Positions 1-11,196 of a stretch of 64,000 bases of DNA are shown piece after piece. The stretch spans positions 169,596-233,595 of the forward strand of contig JAAEQC010000199.1 of assembly GCA_024231905.1 (NCBI GenBank), given 5' to 3'. The translations under genes were made by a program, and so were the position numbers. This DNA comes from a bacterium. GTDB lineage: Bacteria; Krumholzibacteriota; Krumholzibacteriia; LZORAL124-64-63. The notes under the pieces are model-generated. The model searched no databases, was not told the origin of the DNA, and was given only the letters and a program-made list of their open reading frames with translations. Position 1 is the first letter of the stretch; each line of letters begins with the position of its first letter.

Positions 1-238
1 CGTCTAAGCAATGAGTCCCATCGAGTCGCAGTGAACCGAGTCGCGGTGGGCCGTCCGGTTGGCTGGAACCGGGCCCGCGTGGGGCGCGGGGCCGGGCGGC
101 TGGGGCAAGATAGCCGGTCGGCTCCTCCATGACGCACCCGCCGCCCGATTGTTTCACGCCGATACGTCGTTTTTTTGTGCAACGCGAGTTTCCGGATGCC
201 GTATACTCCGCCATCACGCCAACCGGAGGTGCCTGACG

Positions 239-274
239 ATGGTGAACATCAATCCTGCCAGGGTGAGCGGCTAG
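239..274 (+). CDS. Possible 11-residue leader peptide upstream of MATE exporter
   Basis: A short reading frame (MVNINPARVSG, then TAG) has a strong ribosome site, GGAGGT at 225-230, eight bases before its ATG. It ends about 100 bases before the MATE start. A small hairpin (GACGCC/GGCGTC, 325-341) lies between it and the MATE ribosome site. This layout resembles translational-attenuation leaders in front of resistance genes. The rest of 1-371 holds a diverged 15-base tandem duplication (22-48) and a TATACT box at 202-207, but no other gene. There is no evidence that the peptide is made. Confidence 0.3.
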   Translation: MVNINPARVSG

Positions 275-371
275 ACCGTAACCCGCCTCCATCATCCCGA
301 ACAACCTGGATCGAGAGTTCCACGGACGCCGCCGAGGCGTCGTGCCGTCACCGTCGTCAGGAGTCCGCACC

Positions 372-1784
372 ATGTCTGAAACCAGGAGCGTAGCCCGCCG
401 CACGGGCCTCTTCGCCACCGTCCGCGAATCCCTCGCCGGCGGCGAACGCGATTACACTACCGAGACCATCGGCCGGGCGGTGACCCTGCTGGCCATCCCC
501 ATGGTCCTCGAGATGCTCATGGAATCGGTCTTCGCCGTGGTCGATGTCTACTTCGTCGCCCGCCTGGGCGTGGATGCGGTGGCGGCCGTAGGCCAGACCG
601 AGGCCATGGTCTCCATCATCTATGCCGTAGCCGTGGGCCTGAGCATGTCGACCACGGCCATGGTCGCCCGGCGGATCGGCGAGAAGAACCGGGAAGGGGC
701 GTCCGACGCCACGGTCCAGGCCATGGGCCTGGGCGTCATCGTCGCCGCGTGCATTGCCGTGCCCGGCGCGATCTTCGCTCCGGACCTGCTGCGTCTCATG
801 GGCGGTTCGACGGAGCTGGTGACCGGCGGCCAGGGCTACACCCGCATGATGCTCGGCGGCAACGTGACCATTGTGCTGCTCTTCCTGTTGAATGCGGTCT
901 TCCGCGGCGCCGGCGACGCGGCCCTGGCCATGCGCGTCCTGTGGCTGGCCAACGGCATCAACATCGTCCTGGACCCGTGTCTGATCTTCGGCTGGGGACC
1001 GTTCCCCGAGCTGGGCCTCACCGGCGCCGCCGTGGCCACGAACATCGGTCGCGGCGTTGGCGTGTGTTTCCAGCTGGTGCTGCTCTTCCGGGGCCGGGGT
1101 ACGGTGAAGTTGGGCCGTGGGCACCTGCGCCTGCGCGGAGCGGTCATGTTGCGCCTCATGCGCGTCTCCATGGGCGGCATCGGCCAGTTCCTCATCTCCA
1201 CGTCGAGTTGGGTCGTGCTCGTGCGCCTGGTGAGCGGCTTCGGCGCCGTGGCCGTGGCGGGCTACACCATCGCCATCCGCATCTTCGTGGTGGCGCTCAT
1301 GCCGGCCTGGGGAATCGCCAATGCCGCGCCGACCCTGGTGGGCCAGAATCTGGGGGCAGGACGGCCGGACCGGGCCGAGGCCTCGGTGTGGCGCGTGGGC
1401 GTCTACAACGCGGTCTTCCTGGTGCTGGTGGCGATCGTGTTCATCACCTGGGCCGGACGACTCGTAGGGATCTTCACCGACGACCCGGACGTGATCGCCG
1501 CGGGCCGCACCTGTCTGCGGACCATCTCCTACGGCTACGGCGCGTACGCTTTCGGCATGGTCATGATCCAGGCCTTCAACGGGGCCGGGGACACGCGGAC
1601 CCCCACGGTCATCAACTTCTTCTGCTACTGGTGTTTCCAGATTCCGCTGGCCTGGCTGCTGTCCTACCGGGCGGGGCTGGAGTCCACGGGCGTGTTCGTG
1701 GCCATCCTGGCGGCCGAGGTGGTCATGACCGTGGCCGGGGTGCTCGTCTTCCGGCGCGGCGGCTGGAAGACGCAGGAGATCTAG
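372..1784 (+). CDS. MATE-family multidrug/solute exporter
   Basis: Inner-membrane antiporter of the MATE (NorM/DinF-type) family, about 470 residues and twelve predicted membrane helices, a normal length. Family-like features are the VLEMLMESVFAVVDVYFVAR stretch near residue 50 and the repeated pseudo-symmetric halves, each with a conserved 'FRGAGDA' or 'FNGAGDTRTP' motif. The start at 372 is preferred over an in-frame ATG at 342 because CAGGAG at 357-362 is correctly spaced for it. Such proteins expel cationic drugs or metabolites using Na+ or H+; the substrate cannot be read from sequence. It stands alone and is followed by a long inverted repeat. Confidence 0.92.
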   Translation: MSETRSVARRTGLFATVRESLAGGERDYTTETIGRAVTLLAIPMVLEMLMESVFAVVDVYFVARLGVDAVAAVGQTEAMVSIIYAVAVGLSMSTTAMVARRIGEKNREGASDATVQAMGLGVIVAACIAVPGAIFAPDLLRLMGGSTELVTGGQGYTRMMLGGNVTIVLLFLLNAVFRGAGDAALAMRVLWLANGINIVLDPCLIFGWGPFPELGLTGAAVATNIGRGVGVCFQLVLLFRGRGTVKLGRGHLRLRGAVMLRLMRVSMGGIGQFLISTSSWVVLVRLVSGFGAVAVAGYTIAIRIFVVALMPAWGIANAAPTLVGQNLGAGRPDRAEASVWRVGVYNAVFLVLVAIVFITWAGRLVGIFTDDPDVIAAGRTCLRTISYGYGAYAFGMVMIQAFNGAGDTRTPTVINFFCYWCFQIPLAWLLSYRAGLESTGVFVAILAAEVVMTVAGVLVFRRGGWKTQEI

Positions 1785-1849
1785 GAAGGCAACGGCCGGA
1801 AGATCCACGTTTCGTGATCTACCATGTGTAGCGGTCGCCAAGGTACGAG

Positions 1850-1904
1850 ATCCGACCTCCGAAGCCGGTGCCGGCCGAAAGTAGGTGCCGGCGGGAGGTC
1901 GGAT
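1850..1904 (+). terminator. Inverted repeat after the MATE gene
   Basis: An 11-base perfect inverted repeat (ATCCGACCTCC / GGAGGTCGGAT) encloses a second GC-rich repeat (GCCGGTGCC / GGTGCCGGC). It lies 66 bases after the exporter stop. No long T run follows, so efficiency is uncertain. The AT-richer 1905-2036 stretch probably carries the promoter of the next gene. Confidence 0.5.
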
Positions 1905-2036
1905 TCGTAATTCGTGTTAGTTTGTGCGTATAGATCAACACATCAGATTTCTACATCCATTGTGGGCGTTGCCCGATCGCATCGGAAGTTCTTCCTCGTC
2001 ATATCATTGAGTCTCGAATTCCCCGGAGGTTTCGCC

Positions 2037-3788
2037 ATGAGAAGAACTCCACGCGCTGTCGTCGCGCATGTCGGTCTGCCGCTCGTCCTGCTTGCGCTAT
2101 GGAGCACTGCGGTTTGCGCGCAGTCCCTCAGCGCCTGGTTGGGTGTGGGTCGTCCGGACACCAGCGACGGTGTCTTCGAAGGTACGTTGACGGACATCAC
2201 GCCGGGATCGGGGGAATGGGGAAATTTCCTCTTCCTCGACTATGAAGCGGCGGATCCGGCCATCACGCTCGCGGATGTTCGTGTCGACTTCGGTCCATCC
2301 GTCGACGCGGATCTGGAGAGCCGGGGCGCCGTCTTCGCCGACAATCTCGACGGCGCCGCCATCAGCAACGAGAATGTCGCCAACAACGTGTACACGGGCG
2401 AATTCGTCGGATTCGACGACGATGTGGATCTCTTCTTCATCGGTTTCGACTTCGACAAGCGGAGTTACTCCGGCGGCGGCACGCCCTTGGGTGCCGATTA
2501 CGTGAACGCCACCATCGTCGCGACGCTCAGCAACGGTGTCGAACTCACAGGCACCTTCGATGTGGTGGACTTCTTCATCGCGGTGGCCCAGATCGGTGTA
2601 CCGGGTGGTGGCGATATCGATGTCTGGATCCGGGATTGCGCGGCTGATGTCGGCGACGTTCCGTCCAATGGTGTCTGTCCCCAGTGGTACACGAGCCCGG
2701 ACATCTTCATCGACAACAATCTGGACGGCCTGCTCGATGCCCCGGTCTACGGAGAGGACAACATCCTGCGAGCCCTGGTTCGCAATCGGGGTTCGGGCTT
2801 CGCCCAGGACGTCACCGTCGATTTCTATTACCGCAACAACAATACCGGCCTAGTGTTTCCCGACGGCGCCACGCTCATCGGCAGCACCAGCGTGGATGTT
2901 CCTCCCAACGGCCTGGCCCTGTGTTCGGTGGACTGGCTCGGTCTGGCCGAAGCTCCGTCGTCCGGACATTGGTGCATCGGTGTCGTCCTGACCCACGGGG
3001 AGGATCCACCCATCACTCCGCCTGTCATTCCGTACGAGGACAACAATGTGGGCATCGCCAATATCTGGTTCATCGCCGGCCGTGCAGGCGAACGGATGAG
3101 CCTGAGTTTCGATGCCGGTACGGGCGGCAGATCAGGCTTCGGGCTGGCGCCGTGGCCACGCCAGTTCCGGTTAGCGATCGTCGATTCGCTTCCGGACGGT
3201 TGGCGCTGGGAGTTGGAGGGCGCTGCCGCCGATACGCCGTTCGCGCTCAAACTCGGCGAGGTGCGGCCGGTCACGTTGACGGTGGAGCCTCCCGCGGATG
3301 CAGCGCCGCACACCGGTGGTGTGGTCGAGGTGCGGCAGGTGGACGTGATCACCGGCCGGGTGGTCGGCGGCGTCACCTACAACGTCTACGAGGATCACCG
3401 TCCGCCGGAGCCGGTGAAGGGTGTATTCGCGGAGTTGAGTTCACGAGGACTCGTGCTCAACTGGGACCCGGTCTTGCGAGAAGCCGGGACGGGACTTCCG
3501 GAAAGATTGGCGTACTATGAGGTCGCGGTCGACGGCAAGGCCGTCGGGAAGGCTTTCAGGGATGCGGATCCGGCGCGACCGGGATTCCAATGGCGACCGC
3601 GCGTGGACGCGGCCGAGGACGCGCGTTACACCATCGTCGCCGTGGACGAAGGCGGTAACAGGTCGGAGCGATCGGAGGCCGTGGGCCGTCCTATCGTGGA
3701 CCGCGAATGCCCGTTGTTGAACTGGCTGGTCTGGGTCCTTATCGTGCTGATCGTCCTCCTGATTCTCATTTGCTTGCGGCGGCGATGA
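2037..3788 (+). CDS. Secreted, C-terminally membrane-anchored protein with CARDB-like region
   Basis: A protein of 583 residues, not recognised by name. The start at 2037 is chosen because CCGGAGGT sits just upstream and a clear signal peptide follows (basic MRRTP, hydrophobic core, cleavage near VCAQS). Residues ~20-200 form a beta-rich domain. Around 240-360 is a segment resembling CARDB/Ig-like modules ([20 protein letters not shown]). A fibronectin-III-like segment follows at ~470-550. The C-terminus is an isoleucine/leucine-rich helix ending in LRRR, a tail anchor with positive stop-transfer. It is probably displayed on the cell envelope; function unknown. Confidence 0.8.
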   Translation: MRRTPRAVVAHVGLPLVLLALWSTAVCAQSLSAWLGVGRPDTSDGVFEGTLTDITPGSGEWGNFLFLDYEAADPAITLADVRVDFGPSVDADLESRGAVFADNLDGAAISNENVANNVYTGEFVGFDDDVDLFFIGFDFDKRSYSGGGTPLGADYVNATIVATLSNGVELTGTFDVVDFFIAVAQIGVPGGGDIDVWIRDCAADVGDVPSNGVCPQWYTSPDIFIDNNLDGLLDAPVYGEDNILRALVRNRGSGFAQDVTVDFYYRNNNTGLVFPDGATLIGSTSVDVPPNGLALCSVDWLGLAEAPSSGHWCIGVVLTHGEDPPITPPVIPYEDNNVGIANIWFIAGRAGERMSLSFDAGTGGRSGFGLAPWPRQFRLAIVDSLPDGWRWELEGAAADTPFALKLGEVRPVTLTVEPPADAAPHTGGVVEVRQVDVITGRVVGGVTYNVYEDHRPPEPVKGVFAELSSRGLVLNWDPVLREAGTGLPERLAYYEVAVDGKAVGKAFRDADPARPGFQWRPRVDAAEDARYTIVAVDEGGNRSERSEAVGRPIVDRECPLLNWLVWVLIVLIVLLILICLRRR

Positions 3789-3837
3789 CGTCCCGGTGCG
3801 AGCGGCCAGGACGTTCAAGGATCATGGGTGGATGCGA

Positions 3838-3869
3838 GCGGCCCCGGGATCAGATGATCCCGGGGCCGC
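3838..3869. terminator. Bidirectional terminator hairpin
   Basis: A perfect 15-base inverted repeat with a 2-base centre (GCGGCCCCGGGATCA and its complement) lies between the convergent genes ending at 3788 (+) and 3892 (-). It can serve both strands. Confidence 0.75.
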
Positions 3870-3891
3870 TTCTCGTCACCGGCGGATTAGG

Positions 3892-4836
3892 TCACTTCAG
3901 CAGGGTCATCTTCCGCGTCTCGACCGTGTCAACGCTCTTCAGCTGGCAGAACTAGATGCCGCTGGGACGGTCCACGGCGTGCCAGGTGATGGCGTGGAAG
4001 CCGCTGGTCAACGTGCCGGCGACCGGCGTGTCGGCCAGATGGCCGCGGGCGTTGTAGATCCGCACCAGGACCTCGGAGTCCTTGGCCAGGTTGAACTCGA
4101 TCACCGTCATGGGATTGAACGGGTTCGGGTTGTTCCGGAAGGCGAGGACCGGGGAGGCGATCTCGCCGCCGCGGAACACGTCGCCGCTCTCGCAGGCCTT
4201 GGTCACGGCGTTGGCGCCCGCGTCGTAGCCCAGCGAAGCATGGGTGACGCCGGTGACCTCGAAGCAGAACTCGTTGGTTCCCGTGTACTTCTTGCCGGTC
4301 CGGATGGCCACCGTGCCGCCGGTGCCGGTCACGCCGCTGGCGGATACGGTGGCATCGCCGGTGAAGACCCCGGATACGGTGGCGCCGGAGACGGCGGCCC
4401 CGCCGTCGTTCACGATGGTGACCAAGGCGTTGCCGTAGTACTTGCGACCGCTCTGGGTGCGGGTAACGACAATGTCCGCCATATGCATGTCACTGCCGCC
4501 GGTGCCCGGCTCGGTGACGTTGATGCAGCTGCTGCGGGACGGCGTATCGAAGCCGTCGATGTTGGCGGGCCGGATGTTGAAGGTGGTGGTCGAGTCGATG
4601 GACGTGGCTTCCTTCATCCGGGAGGCCTGGCGGCTGCCGTAGCGCGCCGACGACCACTTGCTATTGTAGGTGCGGTCGATGCCGGCCAGGGTGAAGCTGA
4701 ATCCCGTGCCCTGGTAGGCGGCGTTCAGCACGTCCATCTGGTCGTAGATCTGGGTGTCGGATACATCGCAGGAGCCGTCATCCATGGCGACCACGAGGAT
4801 GGACACGGGGATGACCACGACGGCCTTCTCAGCCAA
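3892..4836 (-). pseudogene. Broken M43-type secreted metalloprotease with sorting domain
   Basis: The N-terminal part ([20 protein letters not shown], then [11 protein letters not shown]) matches the start of the M43/pappalysin metalloprotease fold. The reading jumps after about residue 100 to the post-catalytic beta domains, so the zinc-binding HExxH region is absent. There is no signal peptide: a TAA lies three codons before the first usable TTG. The C-terminal sorting domain begins at NPNPFNP and is cut by a TAG in SGI*FCQLKS; the same frame then continues to a proper ending (RKMTLLK) and TGA at 3892. Three independent lesions argue for a decaying gene rather than one sequencing error. Confidence 0.8.
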
Positions 4837-4986
4837 ACGGGTTTACCCGCCGGCCCGCTGCCAGGCGTCCACTTCGCATCCTTTTCCTGGGACTATCGGG
4901 CAGGACCCTGGTTGAGTGCCGCCCCCGGATCGACTATCTTGATCCCTTCCTGTCGACGCTGTCCGCTTCACCGGGAGAACTGGCCC

Positions 4987-6387
<1,401 letters not shown>

Positions 6388-6414
6388 AACTGCTGAGTTC
6401 CAGGAGAAACGCAC

Positions 6415-6840
6415 ATGGAGTGGACCAAAGGCCCCTACCGCATCAGCGACGACCAGTCCGAGCTGGACCTGTTCTTCATAGCTTCGGCCCTACAGCGATC
6501 CTACTGGGCCGCCGATCGGCCGCGGGAGATCGTCGAGCAGTCCATCCGCAATTCCCTCTGCTTCGGCCTCTACCAGGGCGACCGCCAACTCGGCTTCGCC
6601 CGCGTGGTGACCGACAAGTGCACCTTCGCCTGGATCTGCGACGTGGTCGTGGACGAGGACCAGCGTGGCGCCGGCCTGGGCAAGTGGCTCATGGAGGTCC
6701 TGGAGGAGCACCCGGACGTGAGCGGTGTCGGCCAGCAGTTGTTGCGCACCCGCGACGCCCACGGGTTGTACGAGCAGTTCGGATACGCCGTGTGTGACGC
6801 CATGGCCAAGCGGCCCAAGGGGGAGCCGGACCTGTTCTAG
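6415..6840 (+). CDS. GNAT-family N-acetyltransferase
   Basis: A protein of 141 residues with the GNAT acetyl-CoA fold. The acetyl-CoA binding motif A is visible as VVVDEDQRGAGLGKWLMEVL (~residues 75-95), and the beta6-7 region as TRDAHGLYEQFGYAV. It starts 28 bases after asnS with AGGAGA upstream, so cotranscription is likely. It resembles small stand-alone acetyltransferases whose acceptor is usually unknown (amino acid, polyamine or protein amine). No substrate can be assigned. Confidence 0.88.
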   Translation: MEWTKGPYRISDDQSELDLFFIASALQRSYWAADRPREIVEQSIRNSLCFGLYQGDRQLGFARVVTDKCTFAWICDVVVDEDQRGAGLGKWLMEVLEEHPDVSGVGQQLLRTRDAHGLYEQFGYAVCDAMAKRPKGEPDLF

Positions 6841-6855
6841 GCCGACCCTGGAGAC

Positions 6856-6893
6856 ACGACGGCCCGGTCTCCCGAGTGGGGCCGGGCCGTCGT
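6856..6893. terminator. Rho-independent terminator
   Basis: A perfect 12-base stem (ACGACGGCCCGG / CCGGGCCGTCGT) with a 14-base loop is followed by TCTTCCT. It lies between the acetyltransferase (+) and the STAS gene (-), which converge. Confidence 0.8.
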
Positions 6894-6913
6894 TCTTCCT
6901 GCAGTTCGCGCCG

Positions 6914-7252
6914 TTACTCGCAGCTGGCGACGGCCGCCTCGCGCGTCTCGTGGACCTCGAAGATCTTCTCGAGCTGAGAGATGTAGAAGATGCTCAGCAC
7001 GCGCTCCTTCACGGCGCAGATCTTCAGACAGCCGTCGGCGGCCTTCACCGAGTGGTAGCCGGAGATGAGGATGCCCAGGCCCGTGGAGTTGATCCAGGGC
7101 ACCCCGGCGAAGTCGAGCACGATGTTCTTGTGCCCTGCCTCGAGGATCTCCTTGATCTCATCCTTGAACTTGTCGTGGCTGGGGCCGCCCATGATCTTGC
7201 CGGACACTTCCAGCACCATGATGTCGCCGCTCGGGACACGTTTCATCTTCAT
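6914..7252 (-). CDS. STAS-domain protein, anti-sigma-factor-antagonist type
   Basis: A single STAS domain of 112 residues, like SpoIIAA/RsbV. The phospho-acceptor loop is present as DFAGVPWINSTGLGIL, with Ser/Thr at the expected site in NST. Members bind anti-sigma kinases and are switched by phosphorylation. No kinase, phosphatase or sigma factor is encoded nearby. It lies 36 bases downstream of the acyl-CoA ligase on the same strand, so the two may share a transcript. MKMKR offers a second start two codons in. Confidence 0.85.
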   Translation of the reverse strand: MKMKRVPSGDIMVLEVSGKIMGGPSHDKFKDEIKEILEAGHKNIVLDFAGVPWINSTGLGILISGYHSVKAADGCLKICAVKERVLSIFYISQLEKIFEVHETREAAVASCE

Positions 7253-7288
7253 CGGGGGACTCTCTTTCCGCGGCCTGTGCCGCGCGGG

Positions 7289-8950
7289 CTACACCAAGGC
7301 GCTGTAGAGGCGCCGCTTGATCTTCTTGGTGGGTGTCTTCTCGAATTCTTCGTAAAGGACCTTCAAGCGTGCCACCTGGCTGTAGCCCGGCAGGCGCTGG
7401 TTCAGCTCCTTGCGATTCTCTTCCATGCGTTCCTCGACCTGCAGGCCGCGCAGGCAGGCGCGGTCCACCGACTCCAGGTCGGGGTAGACCAGGGCCACGA
7501 GCTTGCCGTCCTGCTCGAGGATCAACGACTCCTCCACGCAGGGCATGTTGTTGAGCTGGGACTCGATCTCTTCCGGGTAGACGTTCTGCCCCGAGGCGGT
7601 GAGGATCATGTTCTTGGAGCGGCCGGTCAGATAGAGGTAGCCTTCCTCGTCCAGGCGGCCGATGTCGCCCGTGTGGAGCCAGCCGTCGGCGTCGATGGTC
7701 TCGCTGGTGGCCTCCTCGTCCTGGTAGTAGCCGTCCATGCGGTTCTCGCCCCGCACCAGCACCTCGCCCACGCCGGTTTCCGGGTCCGGGTCGCTGATGC
7801 GGCACTCCAGGTAGGGGATGATCTTGCCCACGCTGCCGTTGGGCGGATTGCCGGCGTTCACCGTGTAGCTGATGAGCGGTCCGAACTCGGTCATGCCGTA
7901 GCCGCAGGTGATGTTCAGCCCGATCTCGCGGAAGAAGCCCTCGATGTCCCGGTTCAGGGCCGCGCCGCCGATGACCAGTTCCTTGTAGTTGCCGCCGAAG
8001 ACCTCGTAGATCTGGTCGCGGATCTTGCGCTGGATCACGTTCTTCAGTCCCGGCACCTTGAGCATGACCTGCATCTTCTTCGTCTCGAGGACAGGCTTGA
8101 TGCGGTTGCGGTAGATCTTCTCGATGATCAGGGGTACGGACATGACCACCACCGGCTTCATGTCCTGGAAGCAGGCCACCAGCACCTTGGGCGTGGGGAT
8201 CTTCTCGATGAAGGTGATGTGGCAGCCCGAGATGAAGGGCGACAGATAGTCGAAGGCGCAGCCGAAGGCGTGGGCCAAGGGCAGGAAGGAGACGATGTTG
8301 TCGCCCGGGTTCAACTCCACGCACTCGGTGAAGTACGCCACGTTGGCCATGAGCGAATTGTGGCTGAGCATGACGCCCTTGGAGAAACCCGTGGTGCCGG
8401 AGGTGTAGACGATGGCCGCCAGACGGTCGTTCTCGATGCGATCGAAGACGACGCCGCCCCGGTTCAGGCGCGAGGCGAACTGCTCCACGTAGGCCGTGCC
8501 CGAGCGGCCGACGATCTCCTTCAGCTTCTCGTCCCTGCTCCAGAAGAGTCTGAAGTCGGCCAGCCGGAAGATGCCCTTGACCGAGGGCATCTTCTCCTCG
8601 GTGAGGCGGTCGTGGATGGCGTCGGCCACGAAGAGCAGCTTGGCTTCGCTGTGGCGGACGATGTGCTCGATCTCAGCGCTGGTGAAATCCGGCAGGATGG
8701 GCACGATGACGGCGCCGTAGGTGATCGCCGCCAGGTAGGTGACGGCCCAGTTGGACGAGTTCCTGCCCACCACGGCGATGCGGTCGCCCCGTTCGATGCC
8801 CTGTTCGGAGAAGATGTTGTGCAGCTTGTAGATACGGTGCGCGGCCTCGCCGTAGGTGAGGGTCTCTCCGTCCAGATCGCTGAAGCACTTCACCTCCCAG
8901 TGGTCGCGCAGGGAGGCAGCGATGGTTTCGACAAAATTCTGACTGAGCAT
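7289..8950 (-). CDS. AMP-forming long-chain acyl-CoA synthetase
   Basis: Activates a carboxylic (probably fatty) acid to acyl-AMP and acyl-CoA. The ~553 residues contain the adenylate-forming motifs in order: P-loop YTSGTTGFSKGVMLSH, GYGMTEFGPL, TGDIGRLDEEGYLYLTGR, and a C-terminal lysine region (TPTKKIKRR). The start is placed at the ATG at 8950 (MLSQNFVETI); the frame is open to 9019, but the added residues look non-coding. Upstream ribosome signal is weak. The FadD/long-chain class is inferred from overall layout. The gene precedes the STAS gene on the same strand. Confidence 0.92.
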   Translation of the reverse strand: MLSQNFVETIAASLRDHWEVKCFSDLDGETLTYGEAAHRIYKLHNIFSEQGIERGDRIAVVGRNSSNWAVTYLAAITYGAVIVPILPDFTSAEIEHIVRHSEAKLLFVADAIHDRLTEEKMPSVKGIFRLADFRLFWSRDEKLKEIVGRSGTAYVEQFASRLNRGGVVFDRIENDRLAAIVYTSGTTGFSKGVMLSHNSLMANVAYFTECVELNPGDNIVSFLPLAHAFGCAFDYLSPFISGCHITFIEKIPTPKVLVACFQDMKPVVVMSVPLIIEKIYRNRIKPVLETKKMQVMLKVPGLKNVIQRKIRDQIYEVFGGNYKELVIGGAALNRDIEGFFREIGLNITCGYGMTEFGPLISYTVNAGNPPNGSVGKIIPYLECRISDPDPETGVGEVLVRGENRMDGYYQDEEATSETIDADGWLHTGDIGRLDEEGYLYLTGRSKNMILTASGQNVYPEEIESQLNNMPCVEESLILEQDGKLVALVYPDLESVDRACLRGLQVEERMEENRKELNQRLPGYSQVARLKVLYEEFEKTPTKKIKRRLYSALV

Positions 8951-9136
8951 GGTAATCCCGACCCTTGTCCGTGGAAGTGACGACTGGCGCATGATACCCC
9001 TTTCGGCCCCGGGGGACAAGCGGTGCCGAAGAGTGGGGGTCTTGCCCGGGGATCCCGCCAGTCCGTATGCTGAGAACGGTGCGGTCGCGACCAGCCGTGC
9101 CCTGCTCCGTTCTGCCAGCCGTCGAGGGGGATGATT

Positions 9137-11089
9137 ATGCCGAGGATATACCGGTTCCTTCTGTTCCTGTCCGTCGTCCTGTTACACGGTGTTACCCACG
9201 CCTGGGAGGTGCCGGAGCACTGGGCCGAACTGGGGACCGTGGGGGAGTGGCGGCACCGCGACGACCAGATCTACCGCAGCCAGGGCAACGCGCCCTTCGT
9301 GAACCGGTCCCAGGACAGAGTCGACCTGCGCAAGGTCTACGCCGAGACGTGGACCTACCTGGGTTCCCTGGACGAGATCTCCCTGGCGGATTTCCTGGCC
9401 CTGGACGAGGCCGGGCAGCAGCAGCGCATCGACGCGGCCCGGCGCCATCGGACCTACGTGCTGCGCTTCCGTGATCGCATGGACGAATTCGTCAACCAGG
9501 TACGGTCCAATCTCGACCCCACCTGGGGTCTGGATGTGGCCGACGTGACGGCCGTGGGCGAGTGTCTCAAGCACCTGCGGGCGGCCGTGGCCATGGATCC
9601 GGCCAACGCCCACGCCTGGCACCTCTACGCCATGTTCGCCGGAATCGCCGGCGACACGGATCGCGCCCTGGACGCCCTGGCAGGAGCCGAGGCGGCCTTG
9701 GACCAGGTGCCCGCCGGGGAATTGACAGGCATGCGCGCCGCCGTGGCCCTGAACCGGGCGTGGACGCTTCGAAACCAGGGCGCCATGACCCGTGCCCTGG
9801 CGGCCCTGGACGAGGCCGCCGCTCACGGCGCTTCCGGGCGGGAAGCGGTCCTGCTGCGCGGACTCCTGGCGGCCCAGACCGGGGACATCCAGACCGCCGT
9901 CGAGCAGGCGAGCCGGCTACGCGACACCGAGATCAAGGTCTTCCCATCCCGGCTCCAGGACCCGGGTCTGTGGGGCCCCGCCCGTACGAACATGGGCGCC
10001 TGGCGCACCGTCGACTCCGATTATCTGCAGACCTGGATCATGGCCCAGGTCTGGCTCGCGGAGGGCGAGGTCGACATGGCGCGCAAGGCCTTGCACAGGT
10101 ATGCGGAGAAGAACTTCTATCCCTTCGCCTGGCGATTCTGGAACGACGCCGGTCGCATATACGAGGTCACCGGCCGTCCCGAACTGGCGCGCGAGGCCTG
10201 GACGAATGCCCGCGTCTGGGCGCCCTACGCACCGTTCTTCCCGGTGAAGAGCTACGGTACGGATGTGAGTCGCTTGACCGGTCGCCCGGGTGTGCACGCG
10301 GTGCACATGGCCTACGACCGGTTCTATCGGGGAGGCCACCGGCTCGTTCGCGGCGCCTTGCTGGCCCATGGGGTGTCCAGGGCCAAGGACGAGATGAAGC
10401 GCCTCGAACTGGCGGGCCGGGCCATGGACGAACTGGCGACCTGCCGCGATGCCGGCACCTACCCGGCCCAGGCCTCCCTGCTCCTGGGAGCGGTCTACAA
10501 CCATATGGGCGACGTGCAGTCGGCGGTCCTGGAGGTGGAGCGGGCGCTGGATATCATCGAGACCGAGGGTGACACCCCGGGGCATGCCGCCCTCCTCGAG
10601 GAGTTGGCCCAGGTGCGCGCCAATCGTTCGGCCACGGGAGTCGAGGCATTCTACAGCCAGAGCGGCACCGCCCGTTCGCGGTGGGATCCCGTGATCGATC
10701 CGGAAGCCGAGCGCGCCGCCCTGCAGGCCGCCTACGAGGCCGAGGCGGTCGACGCCAACCGCCGGGCCCTGGCTCGCTACCTGGTCCGCCACGATGAGGC
10801 CGAGACCGGCCGTGACCTGGTCGGCGAACACGCAGCCGAACACGCTGAGGACATGGCGATCCTCCTGGAAGCCGAACGCAATCTGGGCGAGACCGCCCAG
10901 GCCCAGGCCCTGGTGGCCGGGCTGCGCGCCGGCGACGATCCCTTCGCCGACGCGGAGGTGTGGACCCTGGCCGGATTCATCTGCCTGGACGCCGGTCTGG
11001 CGGCCGAAGCGCGGGTCGCCCTGGAGCGGGCCCTCGAGCTGGATCCGGGCAACCACGCGTTGCGGACGCAGATGCGGTTGTTGGGCTGA
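9137..11089 (+). CDS. Secreted TPR-repeat protein
   Basis: A protein of about 650 residues. An N-terminal signal peptide (basic, then FLLFLSVVLLHGVTHAWE) suggests export. GAGGGGG at 9124-9130 is six bases before the ATG at 9137, which is why that start is preferred over the ATG at 9131. The body is alpha-helical with tetratricopeptide-like repeats, clear around residues 155-230 (MDPANAHAWHLYAMFAGIAG) and at the C-terminus (ARVALERALELDPGNHALRT). Such proteins are usually periplasmic scaffolds. No catalytic motif was seen and the partner is unknown. Confidence 0.8.
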   Translation: MPRIYRFLLFLSVVLLHGVTHAWEVPEHWAELGTVGEWRHRDDQIYRSQGNAPFVNRSQDRVDLRKVYAETWTYLGSLDEISLADFLALDEAGQQQRIDAARRHRTYVLRFRDRMDEFVNQVRSNLDPTWGLDVADVTAVGECLKHLRAAVAMDPANAHAWHLYAMFAGIAGDTDRALDALAGAEAALDQVPAGELTGMRAAVALNRAWTLRNQGAMTRALAALDEAAAHGASGREAVLLRGLLAAQTGDIQTAVEQASRLRDTEIKVFPSRLQDPGLWGPARTNMGAWRTVDSDYLQTWIMAQVWLAEGEVDMARKALHRYAEKNFYPFAWRFWNDAGRIYEVTGRPELAREAWTNARVWAPYAPFFPVKSYGTDVSRLTGRPGVHAVHMAYDRFYRGGHRLVRGALLAHGVSRAKDEMKRLELAGRAMDELATCRDAGTYPAQASLLLGAVYNHMGDVQSAVLEVERALDIIETEGDTPGHAALLEELAQVRANRSATGVEAFYSQSGTARSRWDPVIDPEAERAALQAAYEAEAVDANRRALARYLVRHDEAETGRDLVGEHAAEHAEDMAILLEAERNLGETAQAQALVAGLRAGDDPFADAEVWTLAGFICLDAGLAAEARVALERALELDPGNHALRTQMRLLG

Positions 11090-11196
11090 CGCCGTCCGCG
11101 GCTGCGGGGCCGGCGCACCCTACACTGGTGCGCGCGGCCGGCGGTTGGTACAATGGGGACCGATACGACCCTTAATCTGGGCGAAAGGTCCCCACC

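Noticed and set aside
22..48. Two 12-base near-repeats at the window start as a possible attachment or regulatory site
   Set aside because: Short, imperfect and truncated by the window edge; no integrase or palindrome nearby.
357..1841. A long minus-strand frame opposite the MATE gene
   Set aside because: Composition is His/Asp/Gly-rich shadow coding; the plus-strand protein is a clear MATE family member.
3796..4986. N-terminal extension of asnS
   Set aside because: The extension is antisense to the protease relic and unlike any synthetase; normal AsnRS begins at 4987 and has full length.
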